Assembly: GCA_963169105.1 (NCBI GenBank)
Contig: OY720644.1
Location: 1,943,001 to 2,007,000 of the forward strand
DNA: 64,000 bases
From: Ceriagrion tenellum
Taxonomy: Eukaryota > Arthropoda > Insecta > Odonata > Coenagrionidae
Direction: 5' to 3'
Made by a program: the position numbers and the translations under genes. The notes under the pieces were generated by a model that was given only the letters and a program-made list of their open reading frames with translations, was not told where the DNA came from and ran no database searches. This document shows, one piece after another, positions 1 through 13,333 of the stretch (position 1 is the stretch's first letter; every line of letters starts with the position of its first letter).

Positions 1-1700
1 TGACTCCGACTAACATTGCTTTAGTCATAGATTGGTTCAGTGCAAGTGAGTTCTTTGCAACCCAGTTTGAAACGGCATTTAGTATGTCCGTATTTACTTT
101 AGCGATCGCTTCCACTAGATTTTTAGAAGAACAATGGTTGTATATTTGTAAGTTATCAGCGCATAGCATATATTTACAATTTTTTATACAGCCAGGAAGA
201 TCACGGATGTACATAACAAATAACAGGGGTCCCAGAAAAGACCCTTGTGGAACGCCGCATTCAACGAGTTTCCACTGGGAGATATTGCCAAGAAAGTCTT
301 TAACCGCCTGGTAGCGTCCATCAAGATACGAGGCAAACCAATTTAACGCAGAGGATGAAAAATTTAGATTTTTCATTTTTTGCAGCAGCTGTGAGTGGTT
401 AACTCTGTTAAAAGCTTTATTTAGGTCCAATAGTACAAGGATAATCAGCTCTTACTTATCAATAGCTTGGCGAATATCATTTGTGACTTTCAAAAGAGCA
501 GTCTGTGCAATGAAGCACTTGCGGAAACCTGATTGGAAACTGTCAAATTTACCCTTTTGTAAGCAGAAATTCTGTTGTTTTATTGTGGACTATACGCTCA
601 AGGACTTAGGTTTTGCTCATAGAATGGAAATTGGGCGAAGGTCGGAAGGGGAAGAAGGATTTTTAGCCTTCTTAATCGGTCTAACGACTTTTCCCGTATC
701 CAGACAGAAATAGCGAGTAATTAAAGATGTTAAGAATAAATGGGAAGATAACTACTGGGGACTTTTTTATGTTACTATGAGGGATTTCATTAGCTCCCGT
801 TGACTTTGATTTATAATAAGATAATGTTTTGTTTAGGTCGTTGGGGGTAATATATCGGAAATAGAATTTTGTGTCATCATATGGTATAAGTTGGCTTCCA
901 GATGAAGGAAGTGAGGGGGGTTCCAAAGGATTTACAGACGGAACGGAACAAAAGTAATCAATCATAGAGTTCATCAAGGGATAAATTTATCGGTAAGGAA
1001 TTATCTTTTCGGGACATTAAACCCAGGTGCCTTAGTTCACGCCATACTTGGGCAGGTTCAGTGAGACCAGAGGAGGAGGAGGAGGTTAGGTGTTATCGTT
1101 TGGCTTGGATTACCAATGATTCCACTTCATTCCTAATTTTATTAATTTTTTTAAAGACGGATTCGTAACGAGTCCGAATGAAGGCTTACCTAATTCTGTT
1201 TCTTTCGAGCATTATTGTATGGATCTCATTAGATATTCAGGGAGCAGCAGGACGTTTAGGTTGGCAGATACGCTTTGGTGCATGGATAATAAAGCATCGA
1301 AGAAAATGGGTATCGAATATATTGACCGTGTCGCCGATAGATCCAGAATTTAGAAGACAACTTCAGTTTAGTGAATTGAAGTCGTCCAGAAAATTTTCGT
1401 GAAGAAAATTACGGAAGTCGCGATAAGAAAAGACGGGCAAAGAAGGACGAGTAGATTTGAATTTGTGACCGATTTGAATGTGAAGGCGGTGAATGGGAAG
1501 AAAGGAAAGGTGATTGCTGATTGTGAAGTAACTTAAGACGGCAAGAAGGGTATTGTGCGTGTATACATATGTAGATGTAACCACTATCCTTGTGACACTC
1601 GTTCTTTTGTGCAAATATGAACGCCGAATAACCCCAAGTTGGCGGATAGTAACAAGTAAAGATAATCTATGAATAGAAATCATTGAGGCGAAATTCATTC
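1..1700 (-). pseudogene. non-LTR retrotransposon relic (endonuclease tail + reverse transcriptase), CR1/jockey-like
   Basis: Read on the minus strand, the sequence runs from the end of an AP-endonuclease domain (near 1520-1550, with S-N-H where the family has S-D-H) through a linker to a reverse transcriptase. RT landmarks: the fragment at 681-977 with 'KSKSTGANEIPHSNIK'; 'FQSGFRKCFIAQTALL' near 480-560; 'LLDLNKAFNRVNHSQLL' near 390-440; 'VPQGSFLGPLLFVMYI' near 210-270; and the catalytic box near 140-165, which reads CADN instead of YADD or FADD, so the second aspartate is lost. A stop interrupts the frame near 450 and a frameshift lies near 975. The element continues off the left edge. The clade is inferred from the RT motif style; a jockey, CR1 or L2 relative would look alike. 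This copy cannot make an active enzyme. Confidence 0.85.
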
Positions 1701-1845
1701 ATGCCATAGCGTTCCCTGCATCAATGAACTGAGGGACCCCAGAGAGATCGCGAGGGATCGCTAGGGTTTGATTATTATCTGCTTTCATGCTGTAATACGT
1801 TATTAGCAAAACGAGTAGAAAAAATGCTCGAGAAAACTCATAGGG

Positions 1846-2232
1846 GGCCAAACTAAGGTGGCTGGGGCGCTAATCCTGAGTTATTGAATATTCACATTTT
1901 AATGCCTTTTCTAGTGAGTCGACAACAATTTTTTGCCCTCACTTCGCTGATAATACGATGGAAATTAACATATGTATGCCGTAACATGAATGACAAAAAA
2001 TAATCATACTTTAAAAGTAACGCCTAGATAAAGGCAATATGACGACCTCGGTTTAGAGCGCGGAATTCGACATTCAAGCGAAAAGCACACATGAAATACA
2101 TATTATTTACTCGGCCATGATGCTCTGTCAGCCACCATTGTATTGACATGAAGCGCAATATTTCACATTAATGTGAAAATCTGTACGGCTAGAATCGAAT
2201 TATTTCGAACTATATATTTCACGTTTAAACAG
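1846..2232 (+). repeat. interspersed repeat, family R, copy 1
   Basis: Shares with 12,835-13,030, 17,985-18,180, 21,715-21,905, 41,745-42,015 and 46,035-46,215 a core reading roughly 'gcgcggaattcgaaattt' followed by 'aagcgaaaa', then a 'gtcagccacca'-type segment and 'aagagaaaatctgta'. The 5' part ('aaggtggctggggcg') also matches 41,770. No coding frame is visible. Boundaries and class are not resolved; it could be a DNA-transposon remnant. Confidence 0.5.
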
Positions 2233-2369
2233 CTACGTGTTAAAACTAAATTGCCAATAGACCACATCGGTGAATTGCAATTTTTCAATTATATACACAT
2301 GATTACTGATTAAGACACATGAAAAGCTGTACATACACAAAACCGCTCCGAACACTTTATAGGCAACTA

Positions 2370-2450
2370 TTATGTCGGCCCCAGTGGCGGCGGAAGAGAG
2401 TCCTCGCCTGCTAACCCGAGGGTCAGTGGTTCGAGTCCCACCTGCGGGTC
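2370..2450 (+). repeat. tRNA-Ser(GCU)-like SINE head
   Basis: The anticodon-loop heptamer CTGCTAA seen in tRNA-Ser(GCU) sits between short complementary arms (cctcg and cgagg), and a good B box, GGTTCGAGTCCC, follows at about 2428. The A-box side is degenerate and the acceptor stem does not close, so this is a tRNA-derived SINE head or tRNA pseudogene, not a functional tRNA. The following ~100 bp (2456-2560) contain repeated 'atgacg/gtcata' words and may be the SINE body. Confidence 0.5.
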
Positions 2451-2455
2451 GATTA

Positions 2456-4520
2456 TGTAAATGTCATAGACGTCATAAGGGTGATAGCTATGACGGGCAA
2501 CTTATGACGGCTTTCACGCTCGAGCGATCGTATAAGCGAGCGTCAGAAAGCTTATGACGCTACGTAGTGACAGGGAACCAAACTTAGCTATTAGTACGTT
2601 GGTAGCCCTTCATAAACGAGAAGAACCAATGGAAATCACCGACACATCCCCTCCACCCATCCAAAAAATTGACTAACGGCAACCGTGGAAACTATCGTTT
2701 CCCAAATATGAACAAACCACAACAAACAGCCAAGGATTCTTTTAAGTGCCTACTCATGTAAATAACACACGAGCGTGTTTAATGCTTGAAAATAAATGGA
2801 TACTTTGTGTCGCCAATTTCCTTATATAAATTAAGTTTACAAGCTAATATTGTGAAATATGATTAGCCGCTACTATGCGGTACCCGTAATTTGAAACCAA
2901 TCGCACAATAGGCATACATTTGTCCAACATTCATCGTATGCGTTTAAGTATCCCGGAGGGAGGTCTCGAAGTAAATAGTGGGTCAATGTTTGGAATAAAA
3001 TACGGTATTATTTTGAAGAGGTGTGCAGTTTAGATTTTGGCCCATCGGCTTCAAGTCTATCCTGAGTTTCCATAATCGTCCGTATGCAATACGTGTAGTC
3101 TGAAAGTTGTAATTGTATGTTCTGATGAAGGCTTCCGCGGGGCTTAGATAGAGGTTGATTCCCTTTTTCCGGTTTTCCAGGACATGGGTGCGTGTTTCTC
3201 GTCCGTTGTTACTGCTATTCACCCGAGGTAATTGGCCCATTGTGCTGTATTCGGGACAGTGAAAATAAATAATAAATATATGAGATTTCTGACTCATTCG
3301 ACTTGGGGCGGCTGGGATGGTGGCAGAGCAACTGTAATAGAAAACCCTGGAATTCGAAAAGGAAAGAACGGCGTTCGCGGGGGCCTAGGCTATGGAATAC
3401 AAATAATGCATCGTAAATTTAGGAATGAATATTTGTGGGCAGATTTTAGTTTTTTCCCCGAGTCTCCATCCCATCATGATAATTTGAGAAATATCGTGAG
3501 ATCAATCTTTTAATCAGCCAGTGTGGGATCAGGGCGGGTGTGTGTGTGAGATCTCTGCCCGAAACACAGTTTCACATTCCGAATGATAAATAAGGTTTTT
3601 AGGCAGTTACTACGAAGTCCTCGAGAAGATTTTGTAAATTGGTTAACTTAAGAATGGATAATTGAAAGATTGGTTATGAGTGGAATTTTTATTCAATCCC
3701 AAGACATTTATACCATGGATTTTCACTATGGGCAACCATGGGTGGCATCCACAGCATAAGTCATATAAATGGTTTGCCTGCAATTTACTTTGGCTACCAC
3801 TTTCCCGTTAGCATAATGCAAAAGCAGATGAACGCTGGAAACTACTTTTTTGCGTCAAAAAGCGCAAAAAGTCCATGCTGACAGACTCTGTTTTCAATTA
3901 TCTACTCCAACGACCGAAACGTGAATCATGAGGCAGCGTACGCACATAAAAAGCTCGAAAATAAGGATGAAAGTTTAAACGTTAATTTTTGGACGGTCAT
4001 CAGGCATCATCTCAACGGAACCGACAACGAGGGAGTTAAAAAAAAATAAAATCGGTAAGAATAAATCAACCCAATGTATAATATATAATAAGACATATAA
4101 CAATAAGAATAAATAAAGTCCAATGTCAAATGATTTTACGCCTCGGAACAACCCGATTCGAAACGATTGGTATGGTTTGAGAGATTCCCATCGGCGCTCC
4201 GAAAATAATTTATTTCAATTGAATTGCGCATGCATTCGGCGCGCCATCTCTCGAGGGAACATAAATTTCACGGTGATCTTCGGCCACTTCACTCGGGTGC
4301 CCTGCTTTGGCCGACTTCAACCCTTCGCTCTCTCCACGTGGACCGAAGGCAAGGCTGAAGGCCGCCTTCTTCAAATTGGAGGCACTCTTCCCTCGGGGTT
4401 AGCACGAAAATAAAAAACACCACGCGAAACGAAGCGATCAGTAGCGCACGTCCAGGCGAGTGCGATTTTGTGGAGTCAGAAGCGAAGTGGCTCCACCTCT
4501 CTCTTTCTACCTCTCTCCCT
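2456..4520. other. no gene seen
   Basis: Short open frames here (for example 2983-3297 and 4123-4413) show no recognisable domain or repeat similarity. I see no RNA gene or clear transposon end. Confidence 0.4.
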
Positions 4521-4541
4521 CGAAGAAGAAGAAGAAGAAGA
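4521..4541 (+). repeat. (GAA)n microsatellite
   Basis: Seven uninterrupted GAA units, followed by a short TGG run. Confidence 0.9.
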
Positions 4542-5535
4542 TGGTGGTGGTGAAGAGGACTTCCTACTCAACTGAATGACTCGGTGGAAGAATTCTGAAT
4601 GTAGGAGACCTATTCCGGACTTATTTTATGGAAAATAGTCATTATTAAACCTATGCTATTGCACAAAAGTTGTAATAAGAGAGCGTTGTGGCAATTGAGG
4701 AGTATGGAGAGGTGACGACGCCATCAAAATGTAACCTTTCAACCATAATATCCACCATTCTGCTTCCCTTTTTCTTGCTTACCGTTGGAGGGCACGGACG
4801 AGAAGACCACATATATCTAATAAAACTTCTTAAAAATACCTTTAATATTTCGATGGAGTAGCTGCATTAGCAGATATAGATGAAGCATAAAAGCACTGAA
4901 GAGAACGACTTCACGTCCTCCGGCTGATTTGTTGCACGAAGCTACGCCATGAGTTTCACAGATTGAAATCACGGAAGCGCCATAGTCGGCCTCTGCATAA
5001 CCGAATCTTTCCCATTAAATATGATGAGTGGAAATGTAATGCAAATATCTGGATCGTTGTTAAATTAATTTAATTGACGGAGCTTTAACTACTATTATTA
5101 AATTTGTATGCAATATTTGCAGTTACCATGTATTCTTACATCCCTCAATTAAAATCTCTAAGTATAGTATGGTACCAGCAACAGTGAAAGGTATCAACGA
5201 ATGGTAAATTTAAGAGAACCAACCAAAGAGAATTTAAGAGATCGCTGGTATCACTCTTCCTGGAGTGATACCAGCCATCACATCGAAGCCGAGAAAATTC
5301 GCCGCACTCGTTCGAAGCACGCCGTTTTCAATTCCGAATGACTCTTGACGGAATGACGCCATCCTTATTCATGAAAGCGAAGAAGCCTAAGAGATCGAGG
5401 ATCGAGATAGGTACCGAGATGAAACAGCAGCTGGAGGCGACTGACGCCGTTCCTCGCCGGCCACCACTCAATTCATGCGCACTACACAAGGTGCGTCTCT
5501 CTCGAGAAGCCTCTATTGCCGAAATAGCAGGCGCA
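4542..5535. other. no gene seen; contains one perfect hairpin
   Basis: AT-rich sequence without convincing coding potential. The only clear structure is the hairpin at 5244-5275, listed separately. Confidence 0.4.
5244..5275 (+). other. perfect 13-bp hairpin
   Basis: Arms gctggtatcactc (5244-5256) and gagtgataccagc (5263-5275) are exact reverse complements with a 6-nt loop. It is too short for a typical pre-miRNA; its origin is unknown. Confidence 0.7.
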
Positions 5536-5540
5536 GAGTG

Positions 5541-5561
5541 AGAGAGAGAGAGAGAGAGAGG
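5541..5561 (+). repeat. (GA)n microsatellite
   Basis: About ten AG units followed by a G-rich purine run. Confidence 0.9.
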
Positions 5562-8500
5562 GGAGGGGGGAAGACAAACACAGCACGTGCTGGTGAAGGG
5601 GCGTCTTTCGAGAGGGAGGAGGGACGCACTTCGACACGGCCCACAGTGGTCAATATGCCCCGAAAGTTGGTCACCATGAGAAATAGAATTCCAATTTGGA
5701 TGATAATTTGCATACTTAGGTCTTTGAGTGTGCTAAAACCAAATCCGCAGTCAGAATTGCAAAAAAATATCTGGACATGCCGATCACGCCGTCACGATCA
5801 TAAATGATCTCATCTACAGGGACGTCATCGTCAGTCATAGAATCTGCAACAAAAAAATTCACTTTGTCGACTTTTTTCCAACTTGTGAGGTATTTAGTTT
5901 GTAAACTGAATAGATACTTAAGTGTGTTTGAGGCCGAGTACGACTGAGCGCGCGCACGTTCCGCCAGAGGGGAATGAGGTAAGGGAAGGTAATGAGGTAA
6001 GCGGTAGTCGAGTGCAGCATGCTCCAAGCCAAGCTCGTTTTTCGGGACAAAAATCGGACTTTATTTTATTAATAACTATCAAATTAGAGGATTGTAGATG
6101 CTATTCTTTGAGCTAATGTTAAGTTCATTAAATTCTTAACAATGTGATGTATCGTTTATATCAGAACTATCCGGAATTCATTAACTTTTGGTCAGTTGAA
6201 GCGCGGATTTTCGCTCAAAAACACCATTATTTGAAACGGCCATTTTAAAAAGTATATTTAAAAATTGAAAAATTAAATAATATAAATTTATGGTACTAAA
6301 TTTCTATTGGAGACTCCATCTTTCAGAAATTAATTCTCTTCACCAAGAACGAATAGGCAGCACTTCAAAAATAAGTTTGCTCTTATGGACGGACGCTCGA
6401 TGCACCTGTTACCCGTAGGGCGCTCGTTGTCTATGTTAATAGTATGCGCAAGTGGGTAAATGTTTACCCAACTGCTGTGACTTTCGACTTTATAACCTTT
6501 CCTCTCACCGATCCAGCAATCAAAATCTTCTATGTAGATACTTTCTTTTTCTTACCTTGGCCAGGTTTTGAGGACTTTGGACGACTGTTGCGGCCTGGCT
6601 GAGGATGAGACGCGACAGCGATTTGAGGAGGAGGAGGCGAAGGGGACGAATGGATGACGGCCCACTCGATATGAACACGTAACGAGTAAATGAAAAGTTC
6701 AACGAGTAAAAAAGTGCCCTTTTACTCGATAAAAACTCTTCAACTGAAATTGCCTAGTTTAAAATATTAAATCTAATAATTAACGGTTTAATTTGTGCAG
6801 AAAGACTGACAGAAACCTCTACATTTATATACATTTTAGTAGATACTTATTACTTTAATGTGCCTGCGTACGATATTTCAAGATAAAAGACTCGTGACTT
6901 CATTCATTCCGAGCCCAAAGAGAAAGCAGTGATTTGGAATCATCCCTCTAGAGCACTGCATTAAGGTTTTACAGGGTTAGTTAAAAGGTCCGTAGCGGTG
7001 TACAAAATTGGACGTAATAAGCGATACACATTGCATACCGATGGTCCCTAATTATTAAGAATCAATGAGACGTGCTGATTGCATACGCTGTTAAGCGCAC
7101 ATAGGCTCATGTAGAGGGCGGTGCAAAATATCCCAACCGAAATCTCGCTGAAATTTGTTAATAATGATCCGTTAATTTTATGTAAGCTATAGAAGTCGCG
7201 GGCGACATATCCCGTTCATAGCAATACTCAATCAATCTTGGTTGTTAAGGATACATATGGTTTTGTTGAAACGTGATAATTTGGACATTGAACGTAATTT
7301 TTAAGTAAAAAAAGTATATGAAAATCGATTGTCGTAAGTAAGTAAATCATTCTTTCCGCCATCCGATAATGGAAATTTCAATCCTCTTATCTTGACTGCA
7401 TGTGGTTTACAAACGCAAAAAAAAGACACCTCTACGCCGATTCCAATGTTTTTATTATGGTACTAAAATATAGGGGAAAGTTTTGTTGGCCCTTGTGGCT
7501 CTGAGACCTTTTTAACACAGCCTAAAGCATTTTCTAGTATATACGCTACAAAATTTCATGTCTATCGGTCCATTAGTTTTTGAGGAAAAGGAACGAATAC
7601 ACCTGTACATTTTTATATATCAGTATAAATGTAAAAACAAGAGAGCTGAACCGAAATAATTTATGGATCAAGGGGTTAAAAATCACTCCTCCGGAAAAAA
7701 ATCACGGAATCCCAGGAGTTGTGTCCTCCTGTCGGTGCCGTGCGGCGGTTGGCCCGGAGACAATTAAATCCATCATCATCACGGATTTTGCGCCCAGCAA
7801 GAGCCCAGGAGTCATCTCTCCGGATGAAATAGAAGACGCTCCCACACATAGGGGTCAGAGGTCAAACGCTCTCCCTCTTCCGAGAACGGCCCTTCCAGTC
7901 AAACGCGTCGGTGTTTTGGCTTTCTTTAAGGGAAGAAGAGATGGCGGACCGCGACCCATCCTATATCATGCCAGGCTCGCCGCCGAAAAACCGAGATGAC
8001 CCACTCGCACTTGGGTGTATGTACTACACGTATGTGTATACATCAGAGATCCCAAAGAGGATCACTAATTAAGGAGGAGGAGAATGGCCGACCGACCCCT
8101 TCCGAGACCCGCGGGTCGATGCGGTTCTTTCTGGTGGCGATCATTTTTGAGGAGCCACGCTAATTTCTTGGACATCTGTTAGTTTCGTCTGCGGTCTAAA
8201 CCCTATCGTCCATCGTGAGGTTAGGTTCCTCTGTGCCACATTTCGGAGTGATGGAATCCAATAATGAGCGTGGTAACATCGAATATTGCCATATTTCCGA
8301 AGAGTTAGTTCGTACACCGTGTAAAGTTCTCCATCCCAGCGATTCGACGGAATATTCGACGTCCATCGTCGTCAGCCTCGCCTCGTTCGCCTCATGTGGC
8401 ATTCGCATCCGTCAAGCGGTCGCCGATTGGCGGTTTTCCGCCAATATTCTTTCCATCAATTCATTTTTGGTTATCTCGAAGTAAGAGCTTATCATTTCTT

Positions 8501-11500
8501 CAGATTCGCCGGGAAACCTAGGGGGAGTCATGTGGCCTGTGTACTCGGCGCTGGCCGGCTGCTGACACTCCTGCGGATTGGAAACTCGAAGTTGACTGGA
8601 GTCGAACGTCGACTCTTTACTCCGAAAGTAAGAACTATTTTGAGGTTGAGTTTTATTTTTCAAAGTCGACCAAAATTCGACTTGTGTCATCGACTTTCGA
8701 CTTAGTTACGACTGCGAATCGATTGACCGAATTTTTTATTGACGATTTCTCACAAAGTGCATTTGTTGTAGAACGTACTTAAGCGTCTGTAAGCACAATT
8801 AATTACTTTCTTGAAGCATAAACATGGCTACGAGGGGGGGGGGGAGAGAAGCCTATTGTCAAACTTCTAGAAGGGCAATTTCTCAGAGAGTCACACGATT
8901 ATCCCAGTTATAGGATAGAATAATCTTTTAAGAGGACCGGTTAATAATGGCGGATTTGTAGTTCATAGACTTGGTGCCTTAATTAGAAAACAATGGAAAA
9001 ATCGGAACATTTCTCATGAATCTCCTTTTTAACTTTCTTGTCGTGCATCAGTGCGTGGCTGCAAAAAGTTGAATCATAAAAATCTCAGCCTTCCTCACCA
9101 GTCTCAATGGTATATACAATTTCAAGATCCATAGGCCCTTATCTCTCCCCTTTAACGAAGAAAACAGCTTCGCTAGGCTTCTCCCAACAATTTCGATCCT
9201 ACGTTATGCATGCAGGTGCCAACTCGGTGTAATGTATTCCTGAAAAATCCCTCAGATTTTCATGAACGCGCTAATAAAAAAATTTAAACATATGAATTTT
9301 TCTCACGTCCGCCTCCTCATACTCAGCAGTGGTGTAGTTACAATGTAGTCATGACATGAAATACGCGTTATGCAAGAAGGCCCTGTGGTTGGGACGATTT
9401 TCCTCGGCCTCGCTAGCCGTAGTCATCCTAGCACGGTTTAGTGGTGGTGATGAGCGGTCTTTCTGGACTAACTTAAGCCGGATGTGTGAGTTACCGACGA
9501 GTTATTCGAGGATCATTCTCATGTTGCTGGGATAGTTTTTCATTTTCGGTATCGGCACGTCGGCCATATTAGGAAGACGAGTTTTCCGTCTCGTCTATTC
9601 AAACTTCGATCGGAGAGGGAAGTTTTCACTTCCGCCGTCATCGCCGCCTCGGAAGTCTACTAGCAGCGGTCAGGGGGTAATTCCTCGTGTAAGGCAAACG
9701 AAGTTCTCGCACCACAGTTCGAGCAAATCTTCAACGAAACCGATGTACCAGCATTTGCTATTGGGATAACAATTGGTGAAAAGTGGATGGCAGCAAATGG
9801 AACGCCCTGTGCGCAGTCTTTGGTGAAGAAGAATCCACCGGGAACCATGCGGAGAAACAACGGAAGAATCAGGCGCGCAGATCGGAGCACGCCCGGCCAC
9901 TTCGGACTCGCGTGAGCATGTTTATTTTACTATTCATTATTTCAGTTCAAAATTATATTATTGAGACGTGAATACTTCTTAATTTACTTCATGCTTGTGG
10001 CAGCTGCTGGAGTAATAAAATAAAATTCTAAAATCGTCTCCATGTTATGACGATGAATACATTTCGCTCTCATCACTTTCGGGTGTGCGATAGCGGTGCC
10101 CTCTTCTTCGTCACTTAAAGCTTCAATTTGAAATTCATTCTTTTTCAATTTGTCATAGATTATAAATCTCTCAAAAATTGTGATTAGCGATTGCCTGCCG
10201 TCCATCTGCCTGCTGGCTTAGCTTTTGTGGATGCCGCGCATCCAAGCGCTGAAATCACGTTTCAGTCACGCTGTTCAAGTGCCGGTGCCCTGACCATGCT
10301 CAATCGTAGCACGGTTGAGATACAAGATTGGAAGAATCCTAGTCAAAACAAATATGACAAATGGAGTAGATGTGAGACACGTAGGCAGCCGTGAAAGATA
10401 CAACATGTTCACATTGCGCACGAAATCACATATCACGGGAACACAAGCGTTGAGTCACGGTCGGGACATTACGCCCGTGGCTCGGGAGTCACTATAGGAT
10501 GTCGCGAGTTGTACATGGGTGGCAAAAGGTAGTCTTGAGCACGTAATCGGAGTCTTATGCGCTTGTGTGGTTTGACCATGGTCCATGTGGTGTTGACAAG
10601 TGCCCACCAGGCGCGCAGTATGATGCAGAAGCCAGAAGATATGGTCACAGTTAAAAAATTGAATGATTTTTAATAATTGGTATCACAGATTTTGATGGTA
10701 TCAAATACTAATCTGGGGTCAAAGTTGGAATAAAATTAATATGGATTACGCGTAATGGTCTCAATTCAAAATGGCGGGAAACATAATCAATCAGCGTAAA
10801 TGCTTTCACAAATATATTTTTTCTAGCGCCTTTTCACGGAGCTGAGAAATAAAGGTACATTTAAAATGAAAAGAAAATTTAAAAGGAATAGGTTAGTCTG
10901 ATTGGAAGTAATGGAGGAGGTTAGTGAGATTTGTCGAGTCCTGGCGGTGAGAAAGCTTTTTAATTAATTTTATTCGCTCGCAGTCTTTCTTTCTTTCAAT
11001 CAGGAATCATTTACGCAACTTAGACATATACGGGACACGCACAAAGTAAAGACGAACGCCAAACGAAAGGAGACTTTGTAAAACTGCTTAAAAATTTAAT
11101 TACGTCTGATAAAAGGAAATGAGAGGTGTGTCTTTGCATTCATTAAGTTGAATGATTCATTCCCGTGTCATTCATTCATAACGCGGGGGAAAGTGGAAAT
11201 CGTGAGAGGTTATACATGTGATTGGATGAAGATTTGCAAATTTCTACACGTATATAATTATAGAATATTAATCATGACCAATGTTTGGATGTTATTACGT
11301 CATCATCTCCTCCGCAACACGAGGTATTCCAACCAATGAGAAAACGCCACGGACTCTCCTCCCTGTCGTCGTACGATGGATTCCTGCTTCGTGCTCCGAT
11401 GCCCATGGATGGACATTTCTCGTTAGGTTCCACAGACACACCATCTCCGAATCTAACGATATACACCGGCCCATCTCCTCCTCCTGACTTGCCATCAGTA

Positions 11501-12208
11501 ATTATTCACTTCCGACTGTCGAGGCCCCGCGGTCGGCGTATCACGTTTTTCCCCACTGAAAGGATAAGACGCATAACTCACATCAATATAGCTTGGCGTC
11601 CATTTTTGGTGGGTTGAATGTATGTCCGCACGTTTTTCGGAGAGTCGTTTTCATCGCCTCGAGAGGAAGTTATTTCGAGGTTCTCAAATCCTCAGAGTTG
11701 AAACGGTTTTATACTTAACATAGCGCCTTCATTTGTGAGAGGACGCCTTCTTCAGACGGCACGGGCTTTCGTACGGGCAAGTATGGCGACCGCGAACACG
11801 GGAAGAGTTGTTCTCCGATAATTTCCGAATGGATCTTCCACTCATTCCTGCTTCATTTAGTCACTTGGATTTATGAGTATTCGAAGAAACTAGAGCGACA
11901 AAGAAAATGAAATGTTTCACTAAAGGTCCGACACCCTCGGAATTATGAATACTACTCGGTATTTCGGAAAAGTATTATTTTCTTTCCAAAATTACTTTTT
12001 CTCCCTGGATGAATGCCTGATGCTCGCAAGATGACGAAGGAAATAACCGGGAATAAGCGACAGAAAACAATGCATCCGTCAGTACACGTTACTATTCGAT
12101 GGTGAAAAGGTAAAGATTTCCCAGCATCCACTGGTGAATCAAGTCAATCGGCTTAGTGGCGAGTGGAGGAGCACTCGCTAAAATAGGTCGATGGCGATAT
12201 CTCGATTA
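5562..12208. other. no gene seen
   Basis: About 6.6 kb in which no open frame matches a family I know. Three-letter composition varies: 7,690-8,150 is GC-richer and carries an open frame at 7580-7999 (139 aa), but its translation has no domain and its start lies in AT-rich DNA. 8,583-8,725 is dense in tcgac/gtcga words and weakly self-complementary. A 10-base G run lies at about 8,836. No tRNA, splice-supported exon or complete transposon end was found. Confidence 0.35.
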
Positions 12209-12709
12209 AGATGCTTTAGATTGAGCGAAATATCATTTCACCAAGAAATAAATTAATTTGGTTTTATTTTAAAGAAAAATATCCCACCCATCCAAAGATG
12301 CCAAAATATCGGTCCCTCATTACCAAACTACTTTCCGAGATTTGAGACAAAACACATACCAGCCCTTTGGCATTGGAAATGGTACCTACATGTATGCACT
12401 CCAGAGAGACCTTATTTATAAAATGAGGCATTAATAGGATTTATTACCCGTCAAAAAATTAAGGGTGTAATTTGAACTTTTTCTTAGCTATTTTTGAAAA
12501 TAAATCATATTGTCATTGGAGTAAGTTTTTCAGGATCACGAAAAAACCTTCCGTTGAGAAGAAGTTTTAAACGTACGCGCGAAAAATTAATTCAAGTAAA
12601 GACTTACAAGGATATTTTTATTTAATTACTGAGAATTTCAGTCATATAAATATATATCATCAATATTCAATTCGAATATGGTCTCCAAAATGACAAGAGG
12701 GAAACAAAC
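12209..12709 (-). mobile_element. TTAA-flanked MITE, copy D (minus orientation)
   Basis: Reverse-complement relative of the elements at 16,309 and 34,042. The left side 'gagcgaaatatc' is the family's right terminal repeat inverted, and the inner blocks 'ggaaatggtacctacatgta', 'ctccagagagacc' and 'ccttccgtt' recur in the other copies. A TTAA lies at the right edge (12,710-12,713). It is more diverged than copies A-C and the left end is approximate. Confidence 0.65.
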
Positions 12710-12834
12710 TTAATCGCACGAGAGCCGAGCGGTTCTGCAAGTATCAGTTAATTCAGTTAAGTTGATATCCGGCAATTATATTAGTTTCCACGGGGGATAG
12801 AGCCACAAGTGCAGTAATATAATTTTTGCCCAAA

Positions 12835-13030
12835 TTAACGCCTTGTTTCGACTTCGGTTTACGGCGCGGAATTCGAAATTTAAGCGAAAAGCAAATATAA
12901 CTACCAAGTGTCCTTTCCTCGGTAAGGTGCCTTTATTTATGCATTGTCAGCCACCACAACGTGTGATACTTGTTATTTCGTGTTTAAGAGAAAATCTGTA
13001 CATAAAGAGTCGCATAATTTTGAAAGACAT
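12835..13030 (+). repeat. interspersed repeat, family R, copy 2
   Basis: Good match to the family core ('tttacggcgcggaattcgaa', then 'gtcagccaccacaacgtgtg', 'gtttaagagaaaatctgta'). Non-coding. Confidence 0.55.
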
Positions 13031-13333
13031 GTCAAGCGCCTGGACGAGGCCACGTGACAATATTACGTAAAAGGGGACGAATACGTGAATAAGCGGAAAT
13101 ATCTGAAACCACCTCTAATGCCTCTGAAGTGAAGACGCTCAAGTTTTGGTTGCAAATCAAATTGCTCAAATAAAAGTGGCGCAACCTTGTTAAAGTCATT
13201 GATATTTTAAAAATAAAAACTCAACTACCGACGTCTAAAATGTACAGAACGAGGAGAAACAACAGAATAACGTCTCATATTATCATTACCATACGTTATC
13301 AATGAGCTCACGTAATTAGTAGAATCGTTTTAA

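Noticed and set aside
7580..7999. 139-aa open frame as a gene
   Set aside because: No domain, start region is AT-rich non-coding in appearance, composition changes midway.
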